A model generated the notes under the pieces. It was not told where the DNA came from and made no database searches. It was given only the letters and a program-made list of their open reading frames with translations. The position numbers and the translations under genes were made by a program. 64,000 nt of DNA from Kuafuiihalomonas sp050331295. GTDB taxonomy: Bacteria > Myxococcota > Kuafuiibacteriia > Kuafuiibacteriales > Kuafuiibacteriaceae. Of the stretch, positions 20,801 through 28,677 are shown in pieces (within the stretch, counting starts at the first letter, position 1; every line of letters begins with the position of its first letter). The stretch lies in assembly GCA_050331295.1 (NCBI GenBank), contig JBHJGZ010000010.1, forward strand, positions 1 through 64,000, written 5' to 3'.

Positions 20801-21420
20801 TCGCCGGCACCTGGGAAGCGCAGCAGCGGAGCCAAGAGCGGCTGTTGCTGCTGATCCCACTCACGCTCCTGGTCGTACTCATGCTGCTCTACCTGCAGTT
20901 TCGGAGCATGCAGGTGGCGCTCATGATTTTCGCCGGCGTTGCTGTCGCGTTCTCCGGTGGATTCATTCTGCTCGGAGCGTTCGGCACGGAATGGTTTCTC
21001 GCGTTCGAGGTGTTCGGCGAACCGATGCGCCGCCTGTTCGGCGTGGGTCCGATCCAGCTTTCGGCGGCGGTTTGGGTCGGGTTCATCGCGCTGGTGGGCA
21101 TCGCCACCGATGACGGAGTGGTGATGGCGACCTACTTGGAGCAGAGCTTCCGACGTCATCCACCCTCGACGGCCGAGGAAGTGCGCGCGCGGACGCTCGA
21201 GGCCGGCCTGAGACGCGTCCGGCCGTGCCTGATGACGACGGCTACGACGTTCATCGCCCTTCTTCCAGTGGTCACGTCGACCGGTCGCGGCGCGGACCTG
21301 ATGCGGCCCATGGCCGTGCCCATCCTGGGCGGCATGGCCGTCGAAGTGCTCACCTTGTTCGTCGTGCCGGTGCTGTACGCAACCCGAGCCCGACATCGAC
21401 TGAGAACGTCTCGGAGATGA
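17836..21420 (+). CDS. CusA-like Cu(I)/Ag(I) RND efflux transporter
   Basis: Inner-membrane proton-driven pump of the heavy-metal RND class, exporting copper or silver ions. Twelve membrane helices and two large periplasmic loops are evident. The metal-relay methionines of E. coli CusA (573, 623, 672) have clear counterparts: Met684 (YLVMPTTMP), Met734 (PISMFETVV) and Met795 (RQVMLQSGM). The first spacing (50) is identical and the second is longer by 12. This favours monovalent Cu/Ag over Zn/Co/Ni. After helix 1 there is a Tyr/Asp/Gly-rich insertion (about residues 35-55) before 'LPRDPVVVDALPNVGENQQIVF', a form seen in one subfamily of these pumps. The GTG start overlaps the CusB stop by four bases. 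Confidence 0.94.
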   Translation: MSEPVFTSGLQSVVGRAPVVIAVLVLLVLAGLVVSPFPGSYGLYDSYDSAGPDDPYGSFGRLPRDPVVVDALPNVGENQQIVFTDWPGQSPRDVEDQVTFPLTTSLLGVAGVQTIRSTSMFGFSILFVVFEEDMGFYESRSRLLEKLSSLPPRLLPPQVTPTLGPDATPLGQVYWYTLVGRSPDGEIVGGWSLHELRSIQDYTVRYALQSVPGVSEVASVGGYVQEVQVDVDPDALEAANVTLMDVARAVRRSSSDAGLRTTEINRVEYILRSEGTANGVHDVGEAVVGLRDGVPLRVKDLAHVHLGPAQRRGALDDSGAEVVGGVVVVQEGANPLSVIRAVKSRVAELQESLPLKNLEDGTVSRVAILPFYDRSGLILETLGTLSGALFQQLLITILVVLVMLRRVAGALLISSLLPLGVLGAFLAMKVFGVDAHIMALSGIAIAIGTMVDMGIVLVENITARLQDRVEGESRLRTVSMAAAEVTPAVMTSTLTTILSFVPVFALTQEEGKMFRPLAFTKTFAVISALILAVLALPTLARLFLRPRAERSSNRAKNVVMTVLIVVVGVLLTGAWMPLGRGHAFFVNLGFVSVLLLILLGALHVFMHVYPQLLNACLRHGRLFSMVPAGVVAIGLLVAVGAPTLLGWIPAQMKGTRGAVLLFDAFPGLGREYMPPFDEGSYLVMPTTMPHASFGEALRLLQMMDARIAQIPEVDRVVGKLGRADTALDPAPISMFETVVTYVPEFGENRDGERVRQWRDSIRTPEDIWAEVRSAATMPGLTGAPRLQPIETRQVMLQSGMRSPLGMKLQGPSLEALEALGGQIEALLKEVPGIRSDTVFADRVVGKPYLEIHFDREALARHGLNIGDAQDFLRVAIGGEPLARTQDGRESYDIRVRHMSEERGSISQLRALRIDTPTGARIPLEAVADIRYIRGPQSIRAEDGFLTSTVVFDREAEISQSEVIARAQAAFEAAREEGRLDVPAGARWRFAGTWEAQQRSQERLLLLIPLTLLVVLMLLYLQFRSMQVALMIFAGVAVAFSGGFILLGAFGTEWFLAFEVFGEPMRRLFGVGPIQLSAAVWVGFIALVGIATDDGVVMATYLEQSFRRHPPSTAEEVRARTLEAGLRRVRPCLMTTATTFIALLPVVTSTGRGADLMRPMAVPILGGMAVEVLTLFVVPVLYATRARHRLRTSRR

Positions 21421-21484
21421 GTCCGACTGAATTGCCGTGTTGGAATCCCAAGTCTCTCTCCTCTTGCCCATTCCTTGACGTCCA

Positions 21485-21904
21485 TTGGATTTCGACAGGA
21501 TGAAGTCCGACGCTGTGGCCCGATGGCACGAGGTCCTTGGGGAGCCGGAAACCGATGAGCAGCTTCGCCATTTGGATGCTTTGCTCCATGACGATGTCGT
21601 CTTTCACTCCCCGGTCCTGCATCGACCGGTGGAGGGGAAGATGGCGACTTCCCTCTATCTTCAGGCGGCGGCGCGCGTCCTCGTCAATGACCACTGGCGC
21701 TATGTTCGAGAGTTACTCGACGGGCCTCATGCCGCACTGGAATTCATCACCGAAGTGGACGGCCTCGTGGTCAACGGCATCGACTTGATCACTTTTGATG
21801 ATGAGGAACGGATCATCGACTTCAAGGTCATGATACGGCCGTTTCGAGCCATCGAAAAGCTGAAGCAAAAGATGGCCGAGATGATGCAGGCCCTTCAAGG
21901 CTGA
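21485..21904 (+). CDS. SnoaL-like / NTF2-family protein
   Basis: About 135 residues with the NTF2-like pattern 'ARWHEVLGEPETDEQLRHLDALLHDDVVFHSPVLHRPVEGK', then 'YVRELLDGPHAALEFI' and 'IDLITFDDEERIIDFKVMIRP'. Members range from cyclases and ketosteroid isomerase-like enzymes to proteins of unknown role. The start is either TTG at 21485 or ATG at 21500; neither has a strong ribosome binding site. It follows the copper pump on the same strand after 64 bases, but nothing ties it to metal export. Confidence 0.75.
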   Translation: MDFDRMKSDAVARWHEVLGEPETDEQLRHLDALLHDDVVFHSPVLHRPVEGKMATSLYLQAAARVLVNDHWRYVRELLDGPHAALEFITEVDGLVVNGIDLITFDDEERIIDFKVMIRPFRAIEKLKQKMAEMMQALQG

Positions 21905-22089
21905 GCACTCCCGCAGGAGATGCGGCTCGCCATCGTTGGCCATGTTTTCGTAACCAAGAGTTCAATCTTCTCTTTTTGACTCCAAGACATCCCGCCCCAC
22001 AGGGTCCCGCCGGTTCGAGTCCACGGGTTTTCGGCGCGACCGATGCTCCGGACCTCATATTCGACTGGAACCGAAGGGAGGCAACGTTC

Positions 22090-24438
22090 ATGTCGAAAAA
22101 TGGGAACAGCCTGAGACAGGCGATCATCACTGCAGGGACTGCGATCGTCGCGCTTGGCGTAACCTCGAACTCGGATGCTTTGGGGTGGAGCAGCTACGAA
22201 TCGACCCAGTTTCGGAAATTCGTCGAAGGGGTCGAGTTTCTGGGGATCGCCGAGATCGAGAGCGGCTTCGAGTTTGAGGGAACGATTGTGGGGGGGCTCT
22301 CGGGAATCGTCTTCGACCCCGTGACCAGCAACTTCCTGGCTGTCTCTGACGACCGGGGAGCGGGATCCGATGGCACGCCCCGGTTTTATGAATTGGCGAT
22401 CGATCTCAGTGACGGTGCGCTCGACTCGGGCGACGTGTCATTCCTGAGCGTGACCGCACTGTCTCAGGATGGCCTGACGCTGGATGAGATCAACCCAGAT
22501 CCTGAGGGCATCGCCATCGATGCCGGCGGCAATCTCTTCATCTCCTCCGAGCGTAACCTGGATGGCCGCTTTCCCCAGATATTCGAAGTTAGTCCGGATG
22601 GAATGGTGGTGGGAGAGCTGCCGGTGGACGATAAGTTCAAGGGGACGGATGACTTTCAGGGTGTCCGGAACAACCTTGGTTTCGAAAGCCTCACGATCAC
22701 GCCGGACAAGAGGACCCTGTATACGGCGACCGAGAGTGCTCTCGTCCAGGACGGTGATCCGTCATCGGTCGAAACCGGCTCGGCCGCGCGGATCGTCAAA
22801 TACGACCTCGAGACGGGCATGCCGGTTGCGGAGTTCGTCTATGAAGTCGATCCCATCGCCAACGAGCCGAGCCCGCCGGACGCATTTGCGGACAGTGGAC
22901 TGGTGGAACTGATCGCGATCGACAACCAGGGCACGCTCTTGGCTTTGGAGCGATCGTTCTCCATCGGTGCCCCGGGCCGCGGATACACCGGGAGGCTCTA
23001 CCTTGCGCGCACTCAAGGCGCTACCAACGTGATCGACCAGGCCAGCATCCCGACCAGCATCGAAGAGGGAGAGCTCGAGATCAATGTGGACGAGCTGGTC
23101 CAGAAAGAGCTTCTCGCCGATCTTGGAGACTTTGGCATCGTGGTCGACAATATAGAAGGCCTCGCCTTCGGGCCTGTCCTTCCTGACGGTCGCCCGACGC
23201 TGATTATCGCTTCCGACGACAACTTCAGCGCGTTCGGACCTCAAGCCAATCAATTCGTTGCACTCGCGCTGGACATTCGAACGATCCCTACGATCACCTC
23301 CGACAAGGAGACCCCAGACGAGATTCGCTTCGACGGCCCCTTCGACCTGACCGAAGGGCCAGACCCAGACGATCCAGCCATTTGGATACACCCGCGGAAC
23401 ACATTGCGAAGTACAGTCATCACTTCGATGAAGAACGGAGGTCTCCGCGTCTACGACCTGACGGGGAACGAGCTTCAAAGGATCGAGCCCGAAGGCATTC
23501 GCTACAACAATGTCGACGTCATCTACGATGCCTTTCGGCAGATGGATCTGGTTATCGCTTCTGACCGAGCGAACGATACGCTTGCCATCTTTCGAATTCG
23601 AAACAATGGAACCTTGGTCGATGTCACGTCGAATTCGATTCCAGAGACCATCTTCGGCGTGGATGACGGAGAGCGAACCGCCTACGGTCTTGCGACTTAC
23701 GTCTCACCGGCCGATGACGAAAATTACGTATTCGTCACTCAGGGCGACGGCGCCAAGATCGCGCAACTACGCCTACAGCGGCGTCGCGGCAAGGTGACCT
23801 TCGAGAAGGTTCGTGAACTGATGCTCCCGGTACCGGACGGTGAGGACCCGGAGGACTTTCAGTCCGAAGGGATCGCCATCGACCGCGAGACCGGCATCGG
23901 ATACGTGACCGTAGAAGAGGAACTCGGGTTGTTGGCGTTCGATGCTGAGGTGGACGGCTCCGACCGCTTTGAGGTCGTCGCTCCCATCGACAGCGAGTTC
24001 TTCGAGCCAGATCTGGAAGGCGTCTCCATCTACTACGGGGAGGACGGTGAGGGACTCCTGGTCGTATCGTCGCAAGGCGACGCGACGTTTGCCGTCTTCG
24101 ATCGGGCGACTCTGGAGTATCTCGGCTCGTTCGCGATTCGAAGCAAGGCATCCATCGATGGCGTTGAAGAATCCGACGGACTCGAGATCTTCTCGGGGGC
24201 CTTGCCCGGATTCCCGCGGGGCCTCCTCGTTACGCAGGACGGCTCGAACGAGATCGAGGTGGTCTTCGGTGACCCCGACGACGGAGAGATCCAGAACTTC
24301 AACGTCAACTTCAAGTACATTGACCTGGCTAAGGTGCTGGAGTTGTTTGGCCAACAACCCAATCCTTGTTTCGATCCACGCGAACGGGGCAGTGGCGTCT
24401 TTAGAAGGTGGATCTGCCGCTTCTTCGACCGGCACTGA
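22090..24438 (+). CDS. Two-domain phytase-like exported protein
   Basis: A 782-residue exported protein. The ATG at 22090 is preferred because GGGAGG lies nine bases upstream and it begins a signal peptide (RQAIITAGTAIVALGVTSNSDA). The N-terminal half (about 40-390) matches the esterase-like activity of phytase domain: 'GGLSGIVFDPVTSNFLAVSDDRG', 'DPEGIAIDAGG', 'NNLGFESLTITPDKRTLYTATE'. The C-terminal half (about 410-780) resembles the 3-phytase beta-propeller: 'DPDDPAIWIHPRN' and 'NGGLRVYDLTGNELQ' followed by 'GIRYNNVDVIY'. It would release phosphate from inositol phosphates outside the cytoplasm, in keeping with the PhoX-like enzyme in this window. A hairpin follows the stop. Confidence 0.85.
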   Translation: MSKNGNSLRQAIITAGTAIVALGVTSNSDALGWSSYESTQFRKFVEGVEFLGIAEIESGFEFEGTIVGGLSGIVFDPVTSNFLAVSDDRGAGSDGTPRFYELAIDLSDGALDSGDVSFLSVTALSQDGLTLDEINPDPEGIAIDAGGNLFISSERNLDGRFPQIFEVSPDGMVVGELPVDDKFKGTDDFQGVRNNLGFESLTITPDKRTLYTATESALVQDGDPSSVETGSAARIVKYDLETGMPVAEFVYEVDPIANEPSPPDAFADSGLVELIAIDNQGTLLALERSFSIGAPGRGYTGRLYLARTQGATNVIDQASIPTSIEEGELEINVDELVQKELLADLGDFGIVVDNIEGLAFGPVLPDGRPTLIIASDDNFSAFGPQANQFVALALDIRTIPTITSDKETPDEIRFDGPFDLTEGPDPDDPAIWIHPRNTLRSTVITSMKNGGLRVYDLTGNELQRIEPEGIRYNNVDVIYDAFRQMDLVIASDRANDTLAIFRIRNNGTLVDVTSNSIPETIFGVDDGERTAYGLATYVSPADDENYVFVTQGDGAKIAQLRLQRRRGKVTFEKVRELMLPVPDGEDPEDFQSEGIAIDRETGIGYVTVEEELGLLAFDAEVDGSDRFEVVAPIDSEFFEPDLEGVSIYYGEDGEGLLVVSSQGDATFAVFDRATLEYLGSFAIRSKASIDGVEESDGLEIFSGALPGFPRGLLVTQDGSNEIEVVFGDPDDGEIQNFNVNFKYIDLAKVLELFGQQPNPCFDPRERGSGVFRRWICRFFDRH

Positions 24439-24451
24439 ACGATGACCAAGG

Positions 24452-24488
24452 GCTCCCGACGGCAGATCCAACGTCCGTCGTCGGGAGC
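24452..24488. terminator. Hairpin between convergent phytase and DinB genes
   Basis: GCTCCCGACG (24452-24461) pairs perfectly with CGTCGGGAGC (24479-24488). No T-tract follows on either strand. Its position between convergent genes suggests a bidirectional transcript end. Confidence 0.5.
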
Positions 24489-24542
24489 AAGGACGGCCCA
24501 TCCCGTTGCAGAGCCTTTCCCGGGGACCGCGCGCGGCTCACG

Positions 24543-25175
24543 TCATTCGGCGACTGCGGGAAGCCGGCGTTTGATGAGCTTGATCTGACCATTGTGGTTC
24601 GACTCGTGCTCCGCGACATGGAACCACTTCGCGTAGTTGGTCGTAGATTTCTGTGCGAAGAAAGTGGTGGTTTTGGCGAGCCAATCATCGTCTCGTCGTG
24701 CGAGCTCGATCTTCGTGACCTTCCGGACCGCTTCGAGTTGTTCCAGGTAGTAATGGACTGAGTGTCCCTTGATTTGCTTTCTGGCTTCTTCCCCGAGCGC
24801 CATCGGGACGTCCCACTTGGCCTTGATCTCTTCGCTCCAATCACCCCACGCCACTTCGTCGAATGTGTTGAGCTGGTAGTAGCGTTCCGTGGCCGCCAGG
24901 TGAAGAAGCATGGCGCCGATGGAGTTCGACTTATCGTCGAGCTGCCAATCGAGCTCGGTCTGGCTCAGCCCGGTGACATTCGAGACCACGAAGAAGCGCA
25001 TGCAGTCGAGCATCGAAACCAAGGTCCCGACCGCGGGCGTGTAGCCTTTCGTGGGCCCGATGAGAAACAGGTCATCGGGCATCGCGGGAGGTGCGGCAAG
25101 GACACGTCCAACCGGGAGCACCGCGCTCGAGGTGAGACCGGCGATTCGACCCATGAAAGCGCGTCGACTCTGCAT
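24543..25175 (-). CDS. DinB-like four-helix protein with Tat signal
   Basis: A 210-residue protein beginning with a twin-arginine-like signal (SRRAFMGRIAGLTSSAVLP, cleavage near AAP). The body is a DinB-family four-helix bundle: 'SIGAMLLHLAATERYY' gives the first metal-ligand His, and 'HVAEHESNHNGQI' near the C-terminus gives the other two. The DinB/YfiT superfamily binds a divalent metal, and several members are thiol-dependent transferases. An exported version is less common. Function is unknown. It is transcribed alone, convergent with the phytase. Confidence 0.8.
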   Translation of the reverse strand: MQSRRAFMGRIAGLTSSAVLPVGRVLAAPPAMPDDLFLIGPTKGYTPAVGTLVSMLDCMRFFVVSNVTGLSQTELDWQLDDKSNSIGAMLLHLAATERYYQLNTFDEVAWGDWSEEIKAKWDVPMALGEEARKQIKGHSVHYYLEQLEAVRKVTKIELARRDDDWLAKTTTFFAQKSTTNYAKWFHVAEHESNHNGQIKLIKRRLPAVAE

Positions 25176-25295
25176 GGGCGTCGGCTATCACAAACCACCG
25201 CGCCGCAGAACCTTCGTCGCGCTGGTGGAGAACAGGTTCCTCGGCCAGACTTGTCCATCTGTACACGTCGTGCCACTGGACGGCACGCTCCAGGC

Positions 25296-25835
25296 GTGGG
25301 CAAAGCATCGTTTCGTCTTCGGACCGCAACGCCTTTGGACATGGGCCCGATGAAGCTGCTCATGGACCGGGCGATCTCTGAGTTGCTGAAACCATTCTTG
25401 CCAGCCGAGGGTGTTGCTGCGTCGTTCGAGATCATGGGCATCGACAGCCAGTTGGTGCATGACGGTACCTACTTCGTGGCGGTCGAGCAGGACGCCATCA
25501 TCGGCTGTGGAGGCTGGTCCCGCCGGGCGACCCTCTTCGGGGGCGACCACACCACAGGACGAAACGCGGCCTTCTTGGATCCGACTGTGGAGCCGGCCCG
25601 CGTTCGCGCCATGTACACCCACCCAGATCACGTGCGGAAGGGCGTGGGGCGTGCCATTCTCGAGGCGTGCGAAGACGCGGCTCAGGCGGAAGGTTTTCGT
25701 CGGACCGAGCTCGTTGCCACCCTTGCCGGCGAGCCTCTGTATCGGGCGACCGGCTACACCGTCGTTGAAGCTTTCGACGTACCGACGACGCAAGGGGTGG
25801 CGGTCCCGGTTCGAAGAATGGTCAAGAAGCTTTGA
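25296..25835 (+). CDS. GNAT family N-acetyltransferase
   Basis: About 179 residues. The open frame extends far upstream over the antisense of the DinB gene, but the GNAT fold begins only at 'FRLRTATPLDMGPMKLLMDRAI', so the GTG at 25296 is the likely start. The acetyl-CoA loop is 'MYTHPDHVRKGVGRAILEACEDAAQ' split across the motif A strand, with R/Q-x-x-G-x-G/A as RKGVGRA. 'GEPLYRATGYTVVE' is the usual C-terminal strand and loop. The acceptor substrate is unknown. Confidence 0.82.
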   Translation: MGKASFRLRTATPLDMGPMKLLMDRAISELLKPFLPAEGVAASFEIMGIDSQLVHDGTYFVAVEQDAIIGCGGWSRRATLFGGDHTTGRNAAFLDPTVEPARVRAMYTHPDHVRKGVGRAILEACEDAAQAEGFRRTELVATLAGEPLYRATGYTVVEAFDVPTTQGVAVPVRRMVKKL

Positions 25836-25880
25836 GCGTGCTCGAGGCCGGATCGGCTCGAGGGAACGCGGGGCACCCGA

Positions 25881-26276
25881 ATGGACGACCCGACGGCGGT
25901 CGGTCATGTTGGAGCCATGGGTTGGCTCGAACAGCTGCGAGAAACCATCGCGACGTTGCCAGAAACAAGCGAGAAGATCTCGCATGGAGCGCCGACTTGG
26001 TGGGGCGGCAAAAAGACCTTCGCAACGTACCACGATGGGCACTACGACGACGGGCGGCCAGCAGTCTGGGTCAAGGCGCCGAAGGGTGTCCAGGAGTTGC
26101 TGATTGCCTCGGATGCGAATCGCTTCTACCGGCCCAAGTATCTTGGTCCCCAAGGTTGGGTGGGTGTCCGTTTGGATGAGAGTGTCGATTGGGATGATGT
26201 CCGAGAGCTCCTGATCGGGGGGTATCGAATGGTGGCACCGAAGAGAGCCCTCGCTGCCCTGGATGATGAGGATTGA
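25881..26276 (+). CDS. MmcQ/YjbR family DNA-binding-like protein
   Basis: A 131-residue protein of the MmcQ/YjbR (DUF419) family: 'LPETSEKISHGAPTWWGGKKTFATY', 'PAVWVKAPKGVQELL', 'FYRPKYLGPQGWVGVRLDES' and the terminal 'LLIGGYRMVAPKRALAAL'. The family has a CyaY-like double-wing fold and no settled function. The start may be ATG 25881 or ATG 25917; the family homology begins near the second. It lies 45 bases after the GNAT gene and is probably co-transcribed. Confidence 0.82.
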   Translation: MDDPTAVGHVGAMGWLEQLRETIATLPETSEKISHGAPTWWGGKKTFATYHDGHYDDGRPAVWVKAPKGVQELLIASDANRFYRPKYLGPQGWVGVRLDESVDWDDVRELLIGGYRMVAPKRALAALDDED

Positions 26277-26317
26277 TCAGACGAAGATTCCGCGTTCGAT
26301 GAACAGACCCGTCGACT

Positions 26318-27166
26318 TCACAGGAGGGCGAACTGAAGGTTCAGTCCAACATTGAAGCGAAAAAAGCCGGCTTGCACCGCATCTTCTCCGGGAGCTGGGT
26401 CGAGAAACAAGAAGTTGTCCCAGACAAAGGACATGTTGAAGTCGATGACTTTCGAGCCGTTGAGAAAGGTGTAGCCACCGACCACGCCCAAGGGAATGAC
26501 GTGGTCATGCGCTTCCGTGAACGCGGGCTCTACGAAACCGGTCTCAAAGCCAGCAAAGAGGTGCGGTCTGATGTTATACGTCACCCGAACCGGTAGATTG
26601 AGACCCGAGATGGTTCCCGGACCGTCGTCCCGAGAGCTCAGGAACTGGACCGACGGAAACACGCCGGTATCGATTCGAGTCTTGGGCAGGCGAATCCGGA
26701 TCGGTACACCAGGGAACAGCCTGAACGGAGACCCGGCGCTCAGGTTGAGCCGGAGGCCAATATCCACCGAATCGAAGGGGAACTGATAGGTCATGATGAT
26801 GGGAGGCGGGAGGACGACGAAGTTTCGAGCGCCCACCACCTCGATGTTTGCAAAGACGGCCCCAAACTCGAAGTTCGGAAACCCTCCGATCATCACGCCC
26901 CCCACGAAGCCCAGGGTTGGCTCGGAGGCCGGGTCGAGTGCCTGCCGGCGCGTCACGAAGATGCCGCTGTCGCCGCTCTCCAAGGGGAGTCTCTGACCGA
27001 AGAGCGCGGGCGCGAGGGGGCCAAAGCTGGTGATGATCACGTATCGGGATACGACCAATCGACGGGTCGTATAGGGACCGCCGGGACCGGGGCGTTGAGC
27101 GCGCGCGCTCGTGCTGAGGAGAAGACCGAGGATCACGATGATGGCGCCGAATTGGACTTTGCTCAA
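26318..27166 (-). CDS. Predicted outer membrane beta-barrel protein
   Basis: A 282-residue exported protein with a signal peptide (MSKVQFGAIIVILGLLLSTSARA, cleaved before Q). After it comes a series of short amphipathic strands ending in a typical barrel terminus (FRFNVGLNLQFALL, last residue hydrophobic). No named family is recognisable. It is the last gene of a three-gene operon on this strand; its start overlaps the stop of the preceding gene (ATGA). Probably an outer membrane pore or structural protein. Confidence 0.7.
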   Translation of the reverse strand: MSKVQFGAIIVILGLLLSTSARAQRPGPGGPYTTRRLVVSRYVIITSFGPLAPALFGQRLPLESGDSGIFVTRRQALDPASEPTLGFVGGVMIGGFPNFEFGAVFANIEVVGARNFVVLPPPIIMTYQFPFDSVDIGLRLNLSAGSPFRLFPGVPIRIRLPKTRIDTGVFPSVQFLSSRDDGPGTISGLNLPVRVTYNIRPHLFAGFETGFVEPAFTEAHDHVIPLGVVGGYTFLNGSKVIDFNMSFVWDNFLFLDPAPGEDAVQAGFFRFNVGLNLQFALL

Positions 27167-27567
27167 AGCCTTCCCGCCTTCTCTTGAATCAATCGGTCGA
27201 GCTCACGCCACTCGGCATCGGTGAGGACGGTCTGGAGCGTCGTGCGAAAGCGGAGAAATGCGGCTGCAAAGTCTTCCCACCGCTCGCCTCTCCCGGGATC
27301 GCAAGCGCGGTAGTTCTCGGCCCGAACATCGTAGGTCCGGTCCCAGCGCTCGATACATGCTCCGACCTCGCTCAAGCGTTCTCGATACTCGGCAAATGCA
27401 GCTCGAAGCGCCTTGATTTCCTCGAGCGCGGACGCCCGTCGCTCTGGGACGGCAACCACCTGCTCGATGCCCCGCCCGAGGTCCTTCATCAGTCCTCGAA
27501 ATGCTTGCGTGTCGTCTCCGCTCCCGGTGAGGTAGCTGATCAACAATGCAATGGCGACCCACTTCAT
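27163..27567 (-). CDS. Small periplasmic helical protein of unknown function
   Basis: A 134-residue protein with a short N-terminal hydrophobic segment (MKWVAIALLISYLTG) and an otherwise charged helical body (ALEEIKALRAAFAEYRERLSEV, then LQTVLTDAEWRELDRLIQEK). The C-terminal 'LTDAEWRELD' resembles the LTxxQ/E-type motif of periplasmic Spy/CpxP-like proteins, but the match is weak. It sits between the lipoprotein and barrel genes, three bases after one and overlapping the other by four, so the three are clearly one operon. Confidence 0.6.
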   Translation of the reverse strand: MKWVAIALLISYLTGSGDDTQAFRGLMKDLGRGIEQVVAVPERRASALEEIKALRAAFAEYRERLSEVGACIERWDRTYDVRAENYRACDPGRGERWEDFAAAFLRFRTTLQTVLTDAEWRELDRLIQEKAGRL

Positions 27568-27570
27568 TCG

Positions 27571-27987
27571 TCACCTCAAGGCATCGATGACCGCGAACTC
27601 CTCGGGGGTCACGTGCTTTCGCAGGAGGAGCTGCACCTCGATGTATCGCTTCATCAGGGCTTCTGATTCGTTCTTGGCCTTGGCAAAAACCTTGGCAACC
27701 TTTGCTTCGAAGTCTGGCGCATCGGTTTGAAGCGCCGAGAGTTCTTGGACGAAGCCGAGACGCCGGGCTTCATACTCGAGCACCAAATCCTCCAGTTCGA
27801 AATAAAGCGTCTTCACGGTGGCGGCTCGTACCTCGTCTGAGAAAACCAGATCGAGGCGGTTGATCCGAGAACGGACCCGGTCCGTCATCCCTCTGACCGG
27901 ATGATTGGGGATTTCTTGTGATGCACACCCGGACGAAGTCAGGACCACTGAGATGCTCCAGCCGACGAGGACCAAGCTGCGTTGCAC
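27571..27987 (-). CDS. Small lipoprotein, possibly Spy/CpxP-like
   Basis: A 138-residue lipoprotein: the signal ends in TSSGC (Cys21). The rest is helical, with 'MTDRVRSRINRLDLVFSDEVRAATVKTLYFELEDL' in the first half and 'LLRKHVTPEEFAVIDALR' at the end. The last part resembles the LTPEQ-type motif of periplasmic metal-sensor or chaperone-like proteins (Spy, CpxP, ZraP), but length and context do not settle this. It is the first gene of the three-gene operon that ends with the beta-barrel protein. Confidence 0.6.
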   Translation of the reverse strand: MQRSLVLVGWSISVVLTSSGCASQEIPNHPVRGMTDRVRSRINRLDLVFSDEVRAATVKTLYFELEDLVLEYEARRLGFVQELSALQTDAPDFEAKVAKVFAKAKNESEALMKRYIEVQLLLRKHVTPEEFAVIDALR

Positions 27988-28048
27988 GCGCGGAACCTAC
28001 CTACCACCCATCAGCACCGCAAGGCGCAGGGGGGCGGAAGGCGAAACG

Positions 28049-28567
28049 CTAAAGAGCGACTGTAAACATGGCGCCGAGCTGCACCGATTGCCAGGCCGCC
28101 GCGTCATCCGGCCGCGCCGCGAAGTCGAGGTCTTGTTCCTCGATGCGGTTATATGCCAGAAACAAGCCTGCCGTCACAGCGCCCAAAGCCACGTCCAGAC
28201 CTCCCCCTGCATCCCAGGCCAAACCTGAAAGGTCTCCCGCAACGCCGCCCACATGGGCGAAGGCGACGGGCATCAGCCGCCAGTCGAGAAAGCTGACGCG
28301 TACACCCCCGACCCCCTGAAACAACTCGGGAAGGCCGCGTGCGCCATATCCGATCTGAAGCTCCGGGATGACGCGAACCACCCGAAAGTCGAACTGGTAT
28401 CCGACACGGCTTGCGAAAGCAGGACCCCACGAACCGTCGATGTCGAAGTTGTCGTCGACCCGATGGATGCCGATGTCGATGCCCAGCGTCACGCCGCTCT
28501 CGGCCCGCGCATCTGTCGCCCAAGACGCAACGAGGCCCGCAAGGCCGAGGGCGAGGCGCCTGCGCAT
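28049..28567 (-). CDS. Small outer membrane beta-barrel protein
   Basis: A 172-residue exported protein: signal peptide MRRRLALGLAGLVASWATDARA, then alternating strands (VTLGIDIGIHRVDDNFD, FASRVGYQFDFRVV, VIPELQIGYGARG, LDVALGAVTAGLFLAYN) and a C-terminal strand (SVQLGAMFTVAL). It looks like an eight-stranded OmpA/OmpW-type barrel, although no specific family is certain. It lies downstream of the helicase gene on the same strand. Confidence 0.65.
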   Translation of the reverse strand: MRRRLALGLAGLVASWATDARAESGVTLGIDIGIHRVDDNFDIDGSWGPAFASRVGYQFDFRVVRVIPELQIGYGARGLPELFQGVGGVRVSFLDWRLMPVAFAHVGGVAGDLSGLAWDAGGGLDVALGAVTAGLFLAYNRIEEQDLDFAARPDDAAAWQSVQLGAMFTVAL

Positions 28568-28677
28568 CGCGCTCCACTTAGCACGAGGGCAGGCCTCCCC
28601 GAAACGGCCCAGCCGGCCGAATTGACCCGAGGCCGGACCATCATGTGTGGCCTAAGAATCGGCTCCCGGCACGGCGC

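Noticed and set aside
20239..21471. 410-codon minus-strand frame opposite the cusA 3' end
   Set aside because: Antisense shadow of conserved RND transporter sequence.
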